A stretch of DNA of 64,000 nt from Phlebotomus papatasi (GCF_024763615.1 NC_077222.1:67146001-67210000); one strand, 5' to 3'. Counted from the first letter of the stretch, positions 11,732 to 24,452 are shown. Numbers and translations: made by a program. The notes: generated by a model from the letters alone, not told the origin.

Positions 11732-11916
11732 TAGGGAGAAATGGGGCACCTTTGAAATTGGGATTTTTCTCCTATGTTTAAAAGGAACTGAGCCATATCA
11801 TAAAGTAATTTAGCTTCTCAATCTTTTTGTGCAGCTAAATTATATCACTATAAGGCTCAATTTTATTTAAAAATAGTTGAAAAATCCAAATTGCAAAGAT
11901 GCCCCACTGTCCCCTA
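11732..11916. mobile_element. TAGGG-type MITE (GGGGCACC family), copy 1
   Basis: 185 bp. Left end TAGGGAGAAATGGGGCACC; right end its complement, closing at CCCCTA. Related copies lie at 20603-21207, 37740-37941 and 56808-57030. The core AACTGAGCCATATCATAA is shared with the copies at 37740 and 56808. Confidence 0.85.
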
Positions 11917-12005
11917 CATTGTTTTAAAGGCTGCGTTGATATCTGCCCCAAATACTATTAAAAATTGAACATTAACAGTAGTTTTAGTTTTCCTGGAAAT
12001 CGGTT

Positions 12006-12167
12006 TTATTTTCCGGCATCCTCATTAGCCTCGATGTACAGCTTGTGCACCAATGATAAAATATGTATTACAATATTTTTGAAAAAATCAATAAGTTCCT
12101 GGAAAATCTGGTCAAATTCACAACTATCAAAAATGTTCACAATTGTCCCGGTGAGTAAAATAAAATT
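12006..12167 (-). CDS. candidate terminal exon, unidentified
   Basis: On the minus strand a strong pyrimidine tract plus TTTTAG acceptor (12168-12185) is followed by 53 open codons and TAA at 12006-12008, with AATAAA overlapping the stop. The translation is mixed and helix-like (e.g. FDQIFQELIDFFKNI, HKLYIEANEDAGK) and unlike the low-complexity shadows around it. I do not recognise it. Against it: the plus strand is also open here and ends at a GTGAGT donor at 12151, so the reading direction is uncertain. No upstream exon was found. Confidence 0.28.
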   Translation of the reverse strand, partial: NFILLTGTIVNIFDSCEFDQIFQELIDFFKNIVIHILSLVHKLYIEANEDAGK

Positions 12168-12185
12168 CTAAAATAAAGAAAAAAT

Positions 12186-14589
12186 AATACTTTCATTGGA
12201 TTTAAAAGTGAATTTAAAATATTTCTCGAAACAGTTTAATAATTTCAAAAAGTAAATTATTTTAGAATGGGAAAAATATTAGAAACTACGTGAGAAAATT
12301 TTGCATTCAAATCATCAACTTAATTTTCTCCAATTTTGAAGAAATATTCAATAAGGAAAGTTATTTTAAATTGTTCTTGGCTTATACAAGATTTTTTTCG
12401 CAAAAGTTGTCCTTAGTCTTAGTCGCTACGTGATAACATCCAAAAGTTTTTGTTTTTGATAGAAAACTATTGTTATAATGTATTATTCTGTAATTATTTT
12501 GATATGATACAGGGTTATAATTTCCATATACCTAGATATCGATGAAATTGAAGAAATATAACTTTAGACTAAATTTAACCGTTACCAACTTATTTGATCA
12601 GTTTATTGTTTTTTTTTTGTCTTTTGTATTAAAGAGTATTAAAGTGGAAATCGAATAATCTGTCGCAAAGCACAAATTTTATTTGAAGTAATATTTATTT
12701 CTCAATTTCACTTAAATACAAACTATTTAATCTCTATTTCAATCTCAATGAATTCCCTAAATTCCAAAATCTGCTTCAATTTACAATAAATATACCTCCC
12801 AGTCCTTGAATGAGACTATAGTTAAAGCTATATTAAGTGTAGCAGTCAAAGTTTGAATTGGAATCAGTCTGTCTAACCCGTCTAATACATTCATATTAAA
12901 GTTTTACTTCAATTAAACAATCTGACGAAGATGGTTTGTGAATATATCATTCAATCGACTGAAACATGGGTAATCGAGGATTTTATTGAACTTCCATTGG
13001 CAATTAATAAAATGCTATTGATAATTATGCTGAGTGGATATTTATTTTGGTAATGAAGTGGCGATTAATTACTTCAATTCGTTTGATTTATTCATGGTAA
13101 TTTTTCTGCTGTAAATCTGTTCATATACATATTACTTGTATTGACAAAGTTTCAATTGTATGGAAGGTGAAAATAACAGATTTTAGGAAATTTCCGGAAA
13201 AGCTTCACTTGAATTGTGTCCTAGATTGGAAAGGATATTTCCCTCCGAAAGCTTGCGCAAGGATTCTGCACGCGTTATGTCCTGGTAAATTTCGCGCTTA
13301 AGAACAGTTTTCAACTGTTTTCGATTTCGCCTTGAGAACAAATGTTTGATTTGGCGCCAAAAGTAAAGGACTTTTTGGTGAGTAATTAAGAAACTGAAGA
13401 AAAAATCATTGGGCTGAGTGACTACAATTTTGAGAATATTGTTAAATAGTCATGATGATATGGCAGAATAGGTGAAGAGGCAATTGTCGGGAGTGTTTCC
13501 ACATCTTATCAATGATTTTGAAGGCACTGGAGGGTAGTTTTTGTGGCTTTTAGCGACAGACGAAAGACTATAGCAGGAAAATAGTTATTTCACGGATTAC
13601 TGATGATTTTCTTGTCTATCTCCATAGGTTGTGTTGTCAACGATTAAGCGACATATGAATGCTTAGAGGCAATTCCCACATGTACTTCTTATGCACAGAA
13701 AGTCAAATTGAACTTCTGTCATATTTCACAATTTCAACAGCCCCAAAACATTCTATTCTGCAATATCTTCTCATTTTCGAGCTTTTTTGATTTGCTCTTC
13801 TAGAGCTTATATTGTCTCTATTGGTTTGATATATGCATATATCCACTCAGCATTTTATGTGAAATTCTTCATCATCTACGGAAAATTATACTGACTATAG
13901 GTTATGGAAAAATTGGTGAAATGCGAATAAAATTAAGAGGCTATTCACAGATAATTCAATCATAGAGCGCAATATTAAAATTGATAATGAAAATAATTAA
14001 AAATTATTTTAAATTTCATTGAGTGAAAAAAACTGAAATTTTTCCAAATCGTTCAGTCAAAGAGTGACCGAAAACCAGAGACAAATAAGGAGAAAATATG
14101 TTTAAAAATCCAGTGAAAATTATTTTCTAAATGGCTCCGGCACACCTTTTTGTTCGAATTTGATCGAAATTCACATTCCTTTCTTTCTCAAAAGTTCTAG
14201 ATATATCTATTCTACCCTTGCATACTCTTCTTCTTTTTTTGAACATCACACCAAATTAAAATTGGTTCAGTCCAATTTTGAGATCAAAAGAGTGGAATAG
14301 ACTTATGCAAATCTTTTGAGAAAGAAAGAGAAGCGAATTTTTACTTTATGAAATTTTCCTAATCTAAAAGGTGTGCCAGCGCCATAAATATCCTATGTCT
14401 GAAATCTGAAATACCAAGGGTCAATTATCATCTAATGGTTGGTCAAAAGCCAATAAACAAAAAAATATTGAAAAACATTTACCTAAATGGTTGCAGAAAA
14501 TGAATTCTGAAAATGAAAAGTTAAAATATTAAAGAATAATTTAAGAAATACCATAAAAAGTAATTAATAATTAAATCTCAAAAAATAAG
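12186..14589. other. mostly non-coding; promoter-like patch near 13.3 kb
   Basis: AT-rich until about 13180. The patch 13200-13380 is less AT-rich and contains TTTCGCGC (about 13290) and the palindrome TTTGGCGCCAAA (13350-13361), both E2F-type. A 12-codon open stretch starting at ATG 13342 ends at a GTGAGT donor (13378). Nothing recognised downstream to 14589. Confidence 0.35.
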
Positions 14590-14889
14590 TAGGGGAAAGC
14601 GCGCTATCTTCGGACAACTTATGCTTCGGACAGGTCGATTTTTTTCTATGTTCTTTATTTCACCCATAGCTCTTTTCTGGAAATTCGAGGCATTGGACCA
14701 GCTATTACAATATCATATTACAATTATTATTATTATTACTTATGTTGAGGTGGTCCAAGAAACAGGTTCAGGCACTGCGACTGATCAGTCTATTGGACCC
14801 AATAGACCATTTGGTATAATAGATCAAATTGGAAAAAAATGATTTGTTCGAAGCTTTAGTCGTCCGAATGTAGCGCGCTTTCCCCTGTA
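14590..14889. mobile_element. TAGGG-type MITE, GCGCGCTA family
   Basis: The ends are TAGGGGAAAGCGCGCTA and its complement (right terminal TA degenerated to TGTA). CGGAC/GTCCG boxes follow on both sides. About 300 bp, no coding capacity. Confidence 0.8.
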
Positions 14890-14953
14890 AAAGTAATTAA
14901 AATTATTACTATAAAAAAAACTGAAAACAAAACTTGGAATAAAATCCTTAAAA

Positions 14954-15214
14954 TTAATAATAATAATAATGCTGGCACAACATTTCATGAAGGAACAAGG
15001 CCTTCCCGCAAGGCCATTTCTAGACATGATTTTTTTTCTTGTACGGGATGAGGTTGCCAGTCCCATGCCCGTGGAATCAAGTGCAATGAAGCTCACTGGA
15101 TGCAATCCGAACACCTTTAACGCCAGAATAATTCCTGGTGACCTAATTGGGGTTTCGAACTCGGTACACTTGCATCATAGAGCAAGTGCTCTAACACTTT
15201 GCCCATTGAGTGCC
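14954..15214 (-). mobile_element. tRNA-headed SINE family A, copy 1
   Basis: Read on the minus strand: a tRNA-like head (GGCACTCAATGGG, A-box around GTTAGAGCA, B-box GTTCGAAAC), a conserved body (GGTCACCAGGAAT, CATCCAGTGAGC, GGGCATGGGACTGG), and a tail of ATT repeats (14954-14970). It matches copies at 44035-44300 and 57178-57448 along the whole length. No reverse transcriptase frame, as expected for a SINE. Confidence 0.88.
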
Positions 15215-15289
15215 CACATCAAAGTTTGGTTTCTGAAAAATTGCTCAAAATTCCATAATCTAATCCTAAATCTGAAACCTTGAACCGTA

Positions 15290-15510
15290 AAAAACAAAGG
15301 CAAAATACAAACGAGCAGTAAAAAATCAAAATGGGCAGTAAAAAAATGAGCAGTAAAAAAAATGAGCAGTAAAATATGTAATTATGGTCAGATAAAAACT
15401 TAAATCTTTACAAAAATGGGTCTAATTTATATATTTAACATTTAAAATTGATGCAGATAGAATAAAAAGCACTGTTTCAAATTTTTTTTGTTACTGCTCA
15501 TTCATACAAT
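15290..15510. repeat. GAGCAGTAAAAA-rich repeat, copy 1
   Basis: Four near-tandem units of (G)AGCAGTAAAAAA at 15312-15378, and the complementary TTACTGCTCAT at about 15492, so the element is bounded by inverted motifs. A related stretch lies at about 18370-18600 (shared AAATCTTTNCAAAA and TTTACTGCTCAT). Confidence 0.6.
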
Positions 15511-15587
15511 GCCAAAAACAAATAAGGGACGAATGCGAGAATACAAATAAAAAATTACATAGTGAAATATAAAAAATTAAAAAAAAT

Positions 15588-15907
15588 TTATTATTATTAT
15601 TCGTATCGAGACACTTTACTTGGTATTACAATGTAATCATTACAATGTGCCTCGTGTTGGAAAAAATCTGCTGATTGTAGATCGCCCAGGAACGCCTTCC
15701 CCGTAGTGCATGCTCTTTTTCGTGCTCCTGATGATTTTTGGGCAAATGCGGTGCATTTTATTACGTTTTATCACAGTGAAAAATGTCTTATTCGTGACAT
15801 TCAGTTGTTTGCACCGGGCGGAACTCGAACTTACAGCTATGAGAGTCGAGTCAAAGATCTCACCGTACAAGAGCCAACGGTTTTGTCTATTGCGCCACTG
15901 AGATCCC
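15588..15907 (-). mobile_element. tRNA-headed SINE family C
   Basis: Minus-strand head GGGATCTCAGTGGCGCAAT with an A-box-like TGGCGCAAT and a B-box AGTTCGAGTTCC. A body of about 200 bp follows, then a tail of AAT repeats near 15590-15602. The ATT/AAT tail is shared with family A, suggesting the same retrotransposition partner. A related head lies at 38040-38107. Confidence 0.75.
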
Positions 15908-15910
15908 TAA

Positions 15911-16581
15911 TTTTAACCGTTACTTAAAGACATGAAATAGAATTTTAAATTAATATGAAAGAAAATTTAAAAAAAAAGATTTAATAAATTCTTTGCTTTT
16001 CTTTTATAAAAGCAAAGAATTAATCATATTGGGACAAATAAAATCAAACTTTTTTTTGGATATGAAGTTCTTCCTGGATTATTGAATTTTGCAGAACTAA
16101 AATTCCGATTTCCAAAACTGTTTTTGGATTGTTTGTAAAATGTCTTGTCTTTCATGGGTTTTTTTGAAACTTTATTACGGGTTTTCGATTAAAAGATTTT
16201 GAAGATTTTCTACTTCTTTAAATTTTTTTCAAAATTTTTAGGGCATCATGATGTTTTTTCTTCAAGATATGAAAATTGTTTTTAGATTTTCTTGTGTTCA
16301 AATCTCACAATTTTACTTCTAATACATTTAGCTACGGTTCTCCTATATACAGGTAACAACTATTGAATTCTCGAGAAATTGAAAAAAAAGTATCTGAGAA
16401 AGAGTTAAGTATACGTATTTGAATATTTCTAGATTTCTCAAACTTCTTTAGACTTTTCTTAAGATTCTTAGGATTCACAAAGCGTCACAAAGGTCTTTAA
16501 GATTACTCGAATAATTTTTTGAGTAATTGGCAACGATTTCTTAAAATGAAATTATTTCTTTGTAAATTATGAAAATTAATA
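15911..16581. other. non-coding, one short hairpin
   Basis: A small hairpin (AATTCTTTGCTTTT paired with its complement) spans 15985-16021. Otherwise AT-rich sequence without frames. Confidence 0.5.
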
Positions 16582-16823
16582 TAGGGTAAAGTGATATAAT
16601 TTGGAATTAGTATTACAAGTTGGACAATTCGCCGGTATAAGTTGGACATGGCTTTTTTCTTGATAAATACTGCACAAATTTTGTTTTTAAGCACAACAAA
16701 CCAAATTATGAAACTAAAGCATTAAAAATGAAGTACTAAATTTATCAAGACAAAAAGCCCTGTCTAAATTGTACCATTATTGTCCAACTTGTACCACTGT
16801 CCAACTTGTATCACTTTACCCTA
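16582..16823. mobile_element. TAGGG-type MITE, AAGTTGGAC family
   Basis: 242 bp. Left end TAGGGTAAAGTGATA; right end complement closing TTTACCCTA. Inside, GTACAAGTTGGACA-type boxes repeat in both orientations. Confidence 0.85.
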
Positions 16824-18369
16824 AGTGCTGGACAATTGGCACAAAGATGTGGGCAACATAATTTCAATAACATCTAGCTTTAATTAAAAAGTACTTCAAT
16901 CTTGCGAGTAGCCCCTTGAAAATCGCAGGAATTTAGTGCATTGGATGAAGAATATACACGTACATACCATTCCAGAAAAGGAAGCACCAAACCAAAATCC
17001 ATTTTCTATTATGTGCACTATTATAATGGTAATACATAAAATTATGTACAAAATAAATTGGTATTTTATTGAACAGAAGTATTTGACTCAACATATTTTG
17101 ACTGCAATGAGGGTAAAAAAGGGTGAGTTCAGCACACAGATTCCCCAATACTACATTCCCAGGTGTTTTATTTACGGTGAAATTCTGAACCGGGAATTCA
17201 TGACGTATGCAAATTCGTCCCCGCGGTGCAATGTTAGGGTTTTTAGGGGTTGGTGCTGTTGCGGAAAAGGAGCAGCAGACAAAAAAGTGGACACAGCATT
17301 CAGTAAGAGATCCACACAAAATGCCCACCTGATCAAATTACGATAATTTTTATCTGTGCAGCTCCAAACATTTATTCAGCCCCATTGAAAAACAAATCAC
17401 TTCCCCAAAAGCAACCACTGATGATGCCTGACCTGGGGCGACAATTGATTGTGTGGGCGTTGACATGAGGGTGGACAATGGAAAATCAACACAATAATGC
17501 ACCAAACAGCTCCACTTCCAAACCTCATGAACACTCAAATTGCGCGTCAACTGGGGAAAAGTTGTCAAAGCGCTAAAATTTTCCTAAAATTCACCGGATA
17601 TGATGAAATGCAGAAATTTCAGAAGTATAATCCCTCTGCAGCCAAAATGTTCCTGATGAGAATTAAATCCTTTCTGACAGAAAATTCTAAACAGTCTTAT
17701 CTGTGGCATTTGCAGGTGAAGCACATTTTCTTCCAATTTAAATTTATTTTTATTTAGTTACTTTAGTTTGAATATTTTTTTTACTAACACAAAGGTCTTA
17801 AAGTAATAGTTTTTTTTAATTAGGGGTACATCTGTAAGATGACTGCACCAGGAAAATAATTATTTTTTATGCAATTCATTGATTAAAAATTATTTTCAAC
17901 AATCAACTCAAACGAATGAAAGCAATTTCCACGTATAGAGAAAATTCTTAGAATTTCAGAAAACTTATAGCTCATCCAGTAAAATTTGAAAATACGATTA
18001 CTTAATAGTGCTAAATAAGACTTTTTTACTTTTCACATTACATAATATTCAACGAGTTTACGAGGAATATTTCTTGCATAAAATATGGTAAAACATTATG
18101 TAAAATTATATATTTATATTTCATCCCAAAGCAGTTTTTACTCCTAACGTTTCTTTTTATTGACTAGAAAATGAAAGTATTTAAACATTCAAAGCTCTCC
18201 CGAAAAGAACAAGACTTTACTAAAATATTATAACTGGCTTATATATTTAATTTCATGTGATTGTCGCAAAAATTTTACTTTGACTGCATTTTAATGGTTT
18301 ATGAACATAAAGTGCACGGGCGCCCCCAACTAGGGGCAGGGGGCAGCTCCCTATCACCTAGAAGCGTCA
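16824..18369. other. non-coding; unresolved open stretch 17470-17720
   Basis: Opposing open frames at 16933-17346 cover each other on both strands and lack protein-like composition. The + strand stretch 17497-17715 ends at a CAG/GTGAAG junction and could be an exon, but nothing in it is recognisable. C-rich phrases at 18315-18350 resemble a decayed tRNA-like head. Confidence 0.35.
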
Positions 18370-18600
18370 AAGAAGACAAAAATAAATAAGAAGTAAAAAA
18401 ATATATTTAGACAGCAAAAAAAATTGATTATTAAAAATATCCAAATCTTTCCAAAACTGGGGCTAATTTTTCAATTCATAAACATCGAAACTTTCTTGAA
18501 AATTCTACTGCTTTTAAAGTTGTAAATTTAGTCAATTCTCGAATTTGATATTTTACTGCTCATTTCCACAAGTGTCAATACAAAAATGAGCTTATAAAAA
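18370..18600. repeat. GAGCAGTAAAAA-type repeat, copy 2
   Basis: Shares AAATCTTTCCAAAACTGG and TATTTTACTGCTCAT with 15290-15510. Diverged, without the tandem units at the left. Confidence 0.5.
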
Positions 18601-19269
18601 CTCAAAAACAATTAAGACCCCAATGGGGGACAGAACAAGACTGTTGCGCCCACTGCACTACATTCAAAAATTAGAAAAGAAGTGTAAAAATGGGCAAATA
18701 TTTCGTAACTATTTTTGCTTTTTTTATCACGTAATTTCAGTATTAAATTTATTCAGAAATATAATATATTTCGGAAAGAAGGAAGTTGTAACGTATTTTT
18801 TTCACAGAATTCATTTTATTAAAGAATTCATTTTATTTCTGCGTTCGAGTTTATTATTTAAATTGGAAAAAAGTCTGAAATTTAGATTATAGCAATAATA
18901 TGAAATTATTATGAATACGATATAAAATTCTCTGACATCTACCAAATTTGGATTGAGAGTTTTTGAAGTTTATCAGTAAAATGAAAGTGTTAGTTTAATA
19001 AATATATGATAGGCTGTTTGTTAACAGTTAAAATATAACCATAACTGCATATTGATTTCTATGTAATCACCTAAATTATTATATGATGAAGTTGACACAA
19101 CAAGAATATCATAGTGACAAACACTACATTGCTAATTAATTGATTTTAATGTTTGTACATTGAACCACTTTTGCTCTTTAAAACCACCTCATAATTATGG
19201 ACACAGCTTTCCTAAAAGTATTAGTATGTTGCTGATGTAATTATTAAAATAGTAATTTAATGGAAATCC

Positions 19270-20001
19270 TACACAGTAAAAAATTGTGTGAGAAATAAAG
19301 TTGTGTATGGGAAAAGTTGTGTAAATTCACAAGCACTATGGTTGTAAATTGTAAAATTACTATCATATTCGTAGTACGATACTAACATAATGCTAGTAAA
19401 ATTATGTATTGTGTAAGGAAATTTGTGTATTGGAAAATTTGTGTGAGAACTGTCAAAATTTCATTGTTTACTATTGCAATTTTTCTAAGATTTCAGACAA
19501 TTTTTGCATTTTTAACTGCCTAATTGTCTTCTGGAATCATTCATTGGGTTCTTAAAATGTGCCTCAGTCGTGAAAAATGAGGAATAATTATGTAATAACA
19601 GAAAACAGAGGAAGCGTCATGTAAATTAGAAAAATTGACGATGCAACTCTTGGACATTTGCTGAAGAGAAGTAAGCAAGTCGGTAGCGCAGGCAGAAAAC
19701 ACGAGACCATCAACGCAAAGATTATGGGTTCAAGTCTCAGACACTCTCTTATTTTTTTTCCTTTTTTTTATTCCTTTTTTTTCTTTTTTTTTCTTAGTTT
19801 AATACCGAGACATATCACAAATAACACAAATAAACCGAACAAAATTTCTCTACAATCAAAATTATAGACAGGAAGCCATTTTATAAAATTGAAAATACAC
19901 AACTTTGCCAATACACAACATTGCCAATACACAAAATTTACAACCATAGCGCTCGTGCAAAAATTACCAATCGTAGTGGTTGTAATTTTTTTTACTGTGT
20001 A
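19270..20001. mobile_element. TA-flanked inverted-repeat element, TACACAGTAAAAA ends
   Basis: 732 bp. The left end TACACAGTAAAAAATT and the right end complement, both with TA. Secondary inverted boxes (CACTATGGTTGTAAATT near 19334 against ACAACCATAGCGCTCG near 19940) extend the pairing. It holds a tRNA-like SINE head at 19672-19745 and a pyrimidine-rich run at 19750-19800. Confidence 0.8.
19672..19745 (+). mobile_element. tRNA-like SINE head (type D)
   Basis: A-box-like CGGTAGCGCAGGC (19681-19693) and B-box GGGTTCAAGTCTC (19726-19738), spaced as in a tRNA, followed by a T-rich run. Not a functional tRNA: acceptor pairing is poor. Lies inside the element 19270-20001. Confidence 0.6.
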
Positions 20002-20602
20002 GTTATAGTAATTTAACAGAATTTCAAAAGCAGTATTGCAACCTGACAGTGCATAATTTGTACCTAATATTCGTTAGTGATATGATATCTAATTTACGCA
20101 AATATATATATTTATCATTTATTGTTTGTTCATCAAAATTATCACCACAGAGCTTATAACTTCAGTTGTTTGATTTATACATTCCGAAGTAGATTAACAA
20201 ACTCTCTTTGACACTGCATTGTAGTAATTTATCAAGTGAACAATTCAAATAATGTAAAATAAAGTTTCATTTCCCACAAATGTTGGATGAATTTTCAAGT
20301 GCACAAATAAACTTAGCCCTTTAAGGACTAATGGGTCACTGGTGATCTATTTTTTTTACATACGGCTGTCTAAAGTTCAGTTTTGCTTAAAAAAATCAGT
20401 AGAAGTTACTTGTCCCGAAAATGTTAGGCAGAATTTCAAATGTCCATCTTTTTCATCAACTGGCCGAAAAGCTCCTCTTTCACCGTTGTGTAGTATAGTT
20501 GGTGGAATGCCAGTTATTAAACGATCGTTTTTACTCTTCTCAAGATCACAAGATAGTATATCCGTATAGATCGAATAGAACTGCTCGACACTAGAACTAC
20601 TC

Positions 20603-21207
20603 TAGAGGGAAGTGGGACACTTTTGAATTGGAGCACCTTTAGAATAAGAATTTTTTCTATTTTTAAAAATTTATAAAAATTCAGTTATATTATATATTAT
20701 AAATATGAGGAAAAAGCCCTATTTTAAATCTTTCCCAATTTAAACTGAGCTAGGTTTTACAGGACAATCTGTCCTTCCGGTGAGTATCGGAATTTGTTGA
20801 TCAAATCTTATGAATTAAACACACAATTTCACCAGAGCTTTCGACTTACTTATCGTGCCTTCCTCAGTGGTTATTGGTTGGTCTTTTCTTTAGGATTTTT
20901 GTCACTAATTTCTCTACTTTCTTATGCATCAGTTTTGAATTTGGTTAGGAGCTAATTTTCTACTTTCTTTTCTACACAGCAAACGGACTGATACCACAAG
21001 AAAAGACAAACCAAGAACCACTGAGAGAGACACGATAAGTGTCGAAAGCTCTGGTGAAATTGTGTGTTTGATTCATAGGATTTGATCAACAAATTCTGAC
21101 GATCACCGGAAGGACAGATTGTCCTGAAAAACCTAGCTTAGTTACACCACCGTCGGCTATCCCTTTATACAACAAGCCCCAATTTAAAGGTGCCCCACTT
21201 CCCCCTA
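20603..21207. mobile_element. TAGGG-type element (GGGGCACC family) carrying a nested foldback
   Basis: The outer ends (TAGAGGGAAGTGGGACAC on the left, TGCCCCACTTCCCCCTA on the right) belong with the MITEs at 11732, 37740 and 56808. The excess length comes from the foldback at about 20748-21138. Confidence 0.75.
20748..21138. mobile_element. foldback element with about 110-120-bp arms
   Basis: The left arm starts AGCTAGGTTTTACAGGAC; the right arm is its complement with about 90% match, including GTCCTTCCGGTGA and CAGAGCTTTCGAC segments. The spacer is about 150 bp. Fully nested in 20603-21207. Confidence 0.8.
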
Positions 21208-24200
21208 ATTGTTATCCAAAGATTCAAGTTTAAATTCAAAATCCTCTCTTAAAAACAAGCGTTACCACATGATAATATTTTTTAAATTAAAACATATATA
21301 TCAAGAAAAAACATGAGTTTAAATAAATTGGAAATGGTATAAGAAATTCCTTCTTACAAAGTATATCTGTATGAACATGAGTTTGTTGAAACGAAAAATT
21401 ACCTTGAGTTTCATTGACAATTTTCCATTTGAAGATTTTTTTCCTTCTCCTTCAGAATATTTTCCATTGAGCTGAAAAGTTGGTGAATCAGCTCATTGAA
21501 TTTCTTTTGAACATTATATGCACAAGGAAGATCAGAAATGTATTTTGTTACACTTCCATTTACTTATAAATATGCATTAGGAGAAACTAAAAGGAGATGA
21601 TTGCGAATTACTTTGTTGCAGAATATATGATAAATGCTACTTCCCTCTCCAATTGATGCCACTGGAAAATTCGTATGCAGAAAATAAAACGAATTTCTAT
21701 GACCACGCGAGCTTTTAGAGTGTTGGTCTTTATGTAGAGGCTAATTATTATTTTCAGTAATTTCAGAGCAATTAACAAAATTGAAACCATCAAGCCTGAA
21801 CAGTTAAAATGGGTAATTATTTTATTACATTAGTATTTATATTAAAAAATACTTGTTAAATAATTTAGCAATGTGAATTTAAATTCTCCAATCACTGTGA
21901 AAATTACAAAATCTACTGTAGAGCATCTCTAATTTGGAAGCTTGAGGGGGTATGAATGATATTTCTCATTTCCCTCGGAGCTATATTTTTTCAAATAATA
22001 ACGGAAATGATGCATTCTCCAACATTTTTTTTAATAAAAACTGCATTGGAAAGGAGTAGGAAAGGTGGCTAGCGTCTGAACTTTGCGGATTGCTCGAACT
22101 CGTGACTAGGACGCTATACCTGAAAAGCACTTACGCATCACTTACCATTTACCGGTTCATAATCGATTTATTGAACAGATTCAATAATTGAAAACATCGC
22201 TGAAAATAGCTTAGGAATAATATAATTGAATTTCGGATCAAAATTAGTTATCGATTATGAACCGGTTCAGTTTTATCGGAAATTCCAAGAACTTTCTATC
22301 GAGCCGAAACATGATATACCAATTAGTTGAGAAATACCTTCTCTAGAGCCTTTTTAAACTCTGCTCTTGAAAACCCGAGATTTCCGTATAAGGACGAAAT
22401 GTCCACCTATAGACAACCTTTAAAACGTATCCAAAAATGAAAAATAAAAAAATAAAAATTTGGGAAAATGCGGTGTATGTTAAAGGTCCCAAGGTCAACT
22501 TATGGGGGAATGCCTTGAAAGTACCAAGTTTTATCTCTAACTGTTTGGCCTCTCAAGTTGTCAACAGTAGCTTGAGTTCGAGCAGTAAAAAAAAATTATT
22601 CAATATTTTTTGTTTGAATATTATTATAGAAACGAAATATTTCAATACAGAAATATCGATATAAATAAAGTATCTTTTTAAATATTTAAATATTAAACAA
22701 ATTTAATATTAATAATTAATATTTTATGTCTATATATTTCTCAATCAAAATTTATAGGTATAAACCCGGTAAAGTATAAGAAATTTTATTTAATCATTAT
22801 GAAATAATTATAGTAATTATGACATAAAATTCTCACATTAGAAAGCTTTATCCTTAGTTAGTGTCAAGTTAGTCAAGTCAAGTCATTTACCTAATTCGCT
22901 AAACTACCTACTAAACTAAGGTAGAGTAGAACATATTATGCTTGAAATTTGTTACGTGAAAATTGGCACACTGTATCTCATCAGAATAGCAAAAGAGCTT
23001 TAGAAGAGCTAAAGGGGATGATTTTGAAATATTGCGCGGTATTTCGTTGAGGCAGTTTATGGGGCGTTTTAAAGGCGGGTGTCGATACATATTGTATTTG
23101 TTTAGTATGGAATGAGTTACAGAGGTGTAATACACAACTCTTCAGCTGAAAAATCCTAGAATATATCGTTGAATGACGGAAAAAAAAGGGAAAAGCTTGA
23201 AAATGTTGAAGAGCGCACTCGAGTGTGAACATTTCCTTCAATGATTGCAATGGTTGAATTATTGCTCATAGCAGTGACAAGTTTTAGGAGTACACCTCCT
23301 TCCAACCCCTCCCACCCCACAAAGTACACAATTTATGCATTTCTCAGCCCCCCTTTTTCCATTCATATGTTTTTCAGGACAGAAAAAAAGTGACTTTCGC
23401 TCATTGAAAGAAGTTTTCTGAAGCATTTTAATGCCAACACACAGTTACACCTCTTATTATTGTGACATCATTCTGTCGTAACAACCAACCTCTTTGCTTC
23501 CTCTCTATCCCAATTCCAAACTCCTATGAATAGGGGGTGCGAAAAAGTGTCGTCAGTTTGTGTCGTTGCACATCCTCGTACAGGATGCATTTTTATGAAA
23601 ATGCCAAGGGATTTGACTCAGGGAGGTGTTGTCTCGAAGGAAAGTGGCGAGGTTCATTGTTACATTTTTCCCCATATGTATCCACTGGAGTATTTGTGAA
23701 GGGAAAGGCGCTCCCACTTACCCACATGAGGATTGAATCAAGTCGAAAACGACAAGATTTTTCCATTTTGTCAGTGGGAACATGAATTCTTTAGTTGCAA
23801 TTGAACAAGTCCTTTTTCTGACGAACAAATTGATGCTCTAGATTTTTTTATCTTTACTTTATACCCATCTCTTGCCATGAGAATGATACAAAAAGAAGTG
23901 ACAAAATGACATAGATTTCGCAGGATGCTCAAAATTGTGCCTTAAAAGCTATGCTTTCAAAATTGATTTCGCATGAAAATTTGAAAAAAAAATCAAGAAT
24001 ACCATTTATGCGCGACTGACTTTTTAGTATCCCTGCTTTCGTAAGCTTTTCTTCAAGCGCTTAAGGATGATCTTAAGACCACGAGCCCACTTAAAGGTGA
24101 TCTAAAAACCTTTGTTAAATTCCCTTTGTTAAAGAGTTTACGAAAAGTACGGTTGCAAAATCACCCCGGAGGGAGTGCAAAGTCTCCCGTATCTACGATA

Positions 24201-24452
24201 GTTCAATTAGTTCAGTTGACTAGTACTGATGTGGGAAATCTTTCTTCTAGCGGCCATTTTACAAATATCTTTCTACTTTTCATGTTTACTGGAGAAACGT
24301 GCAATGAGATAATTTTCAACAGAATCTAATTTTTAATTTTGAGATTTTCTTACTGTTTTATGAACGCGAAGAGGAAAAAAAATATTTCTTCGTGGCCTTA
24401 TTTTTTCATCCATCTGAAAGTGTTAGGAAATTTCAAAATTCCAAATTAGATA
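21208..24452. other. about 3.2 kb non-coding DNA
   Basis: A short inverted repeat with 16-bp perfect arms (CCGGTTCATAATCGAT) spans 22152-22265. The stretch 23180-23780 is less AT-rich with no recognisable product; its open frames overlap on both strands. A decayed tRNA-like segment (GAGTTCGAGCAATCC on minus) lies near 22083-22120. Confidence 0.4.

Noticed and set aside
15312..15378. CRISPR-like array (short repeats with spacers)
   Set aside because: Units are few, A-rich and diverged, in a eukaryotic context; ordinary tandem repeat within a dispersed element.
16933..17346. Overlapping 131- and 136-codon frames on both strands
   Set aside because: Mutual antisense shadows without recognisable domains or gene signals.
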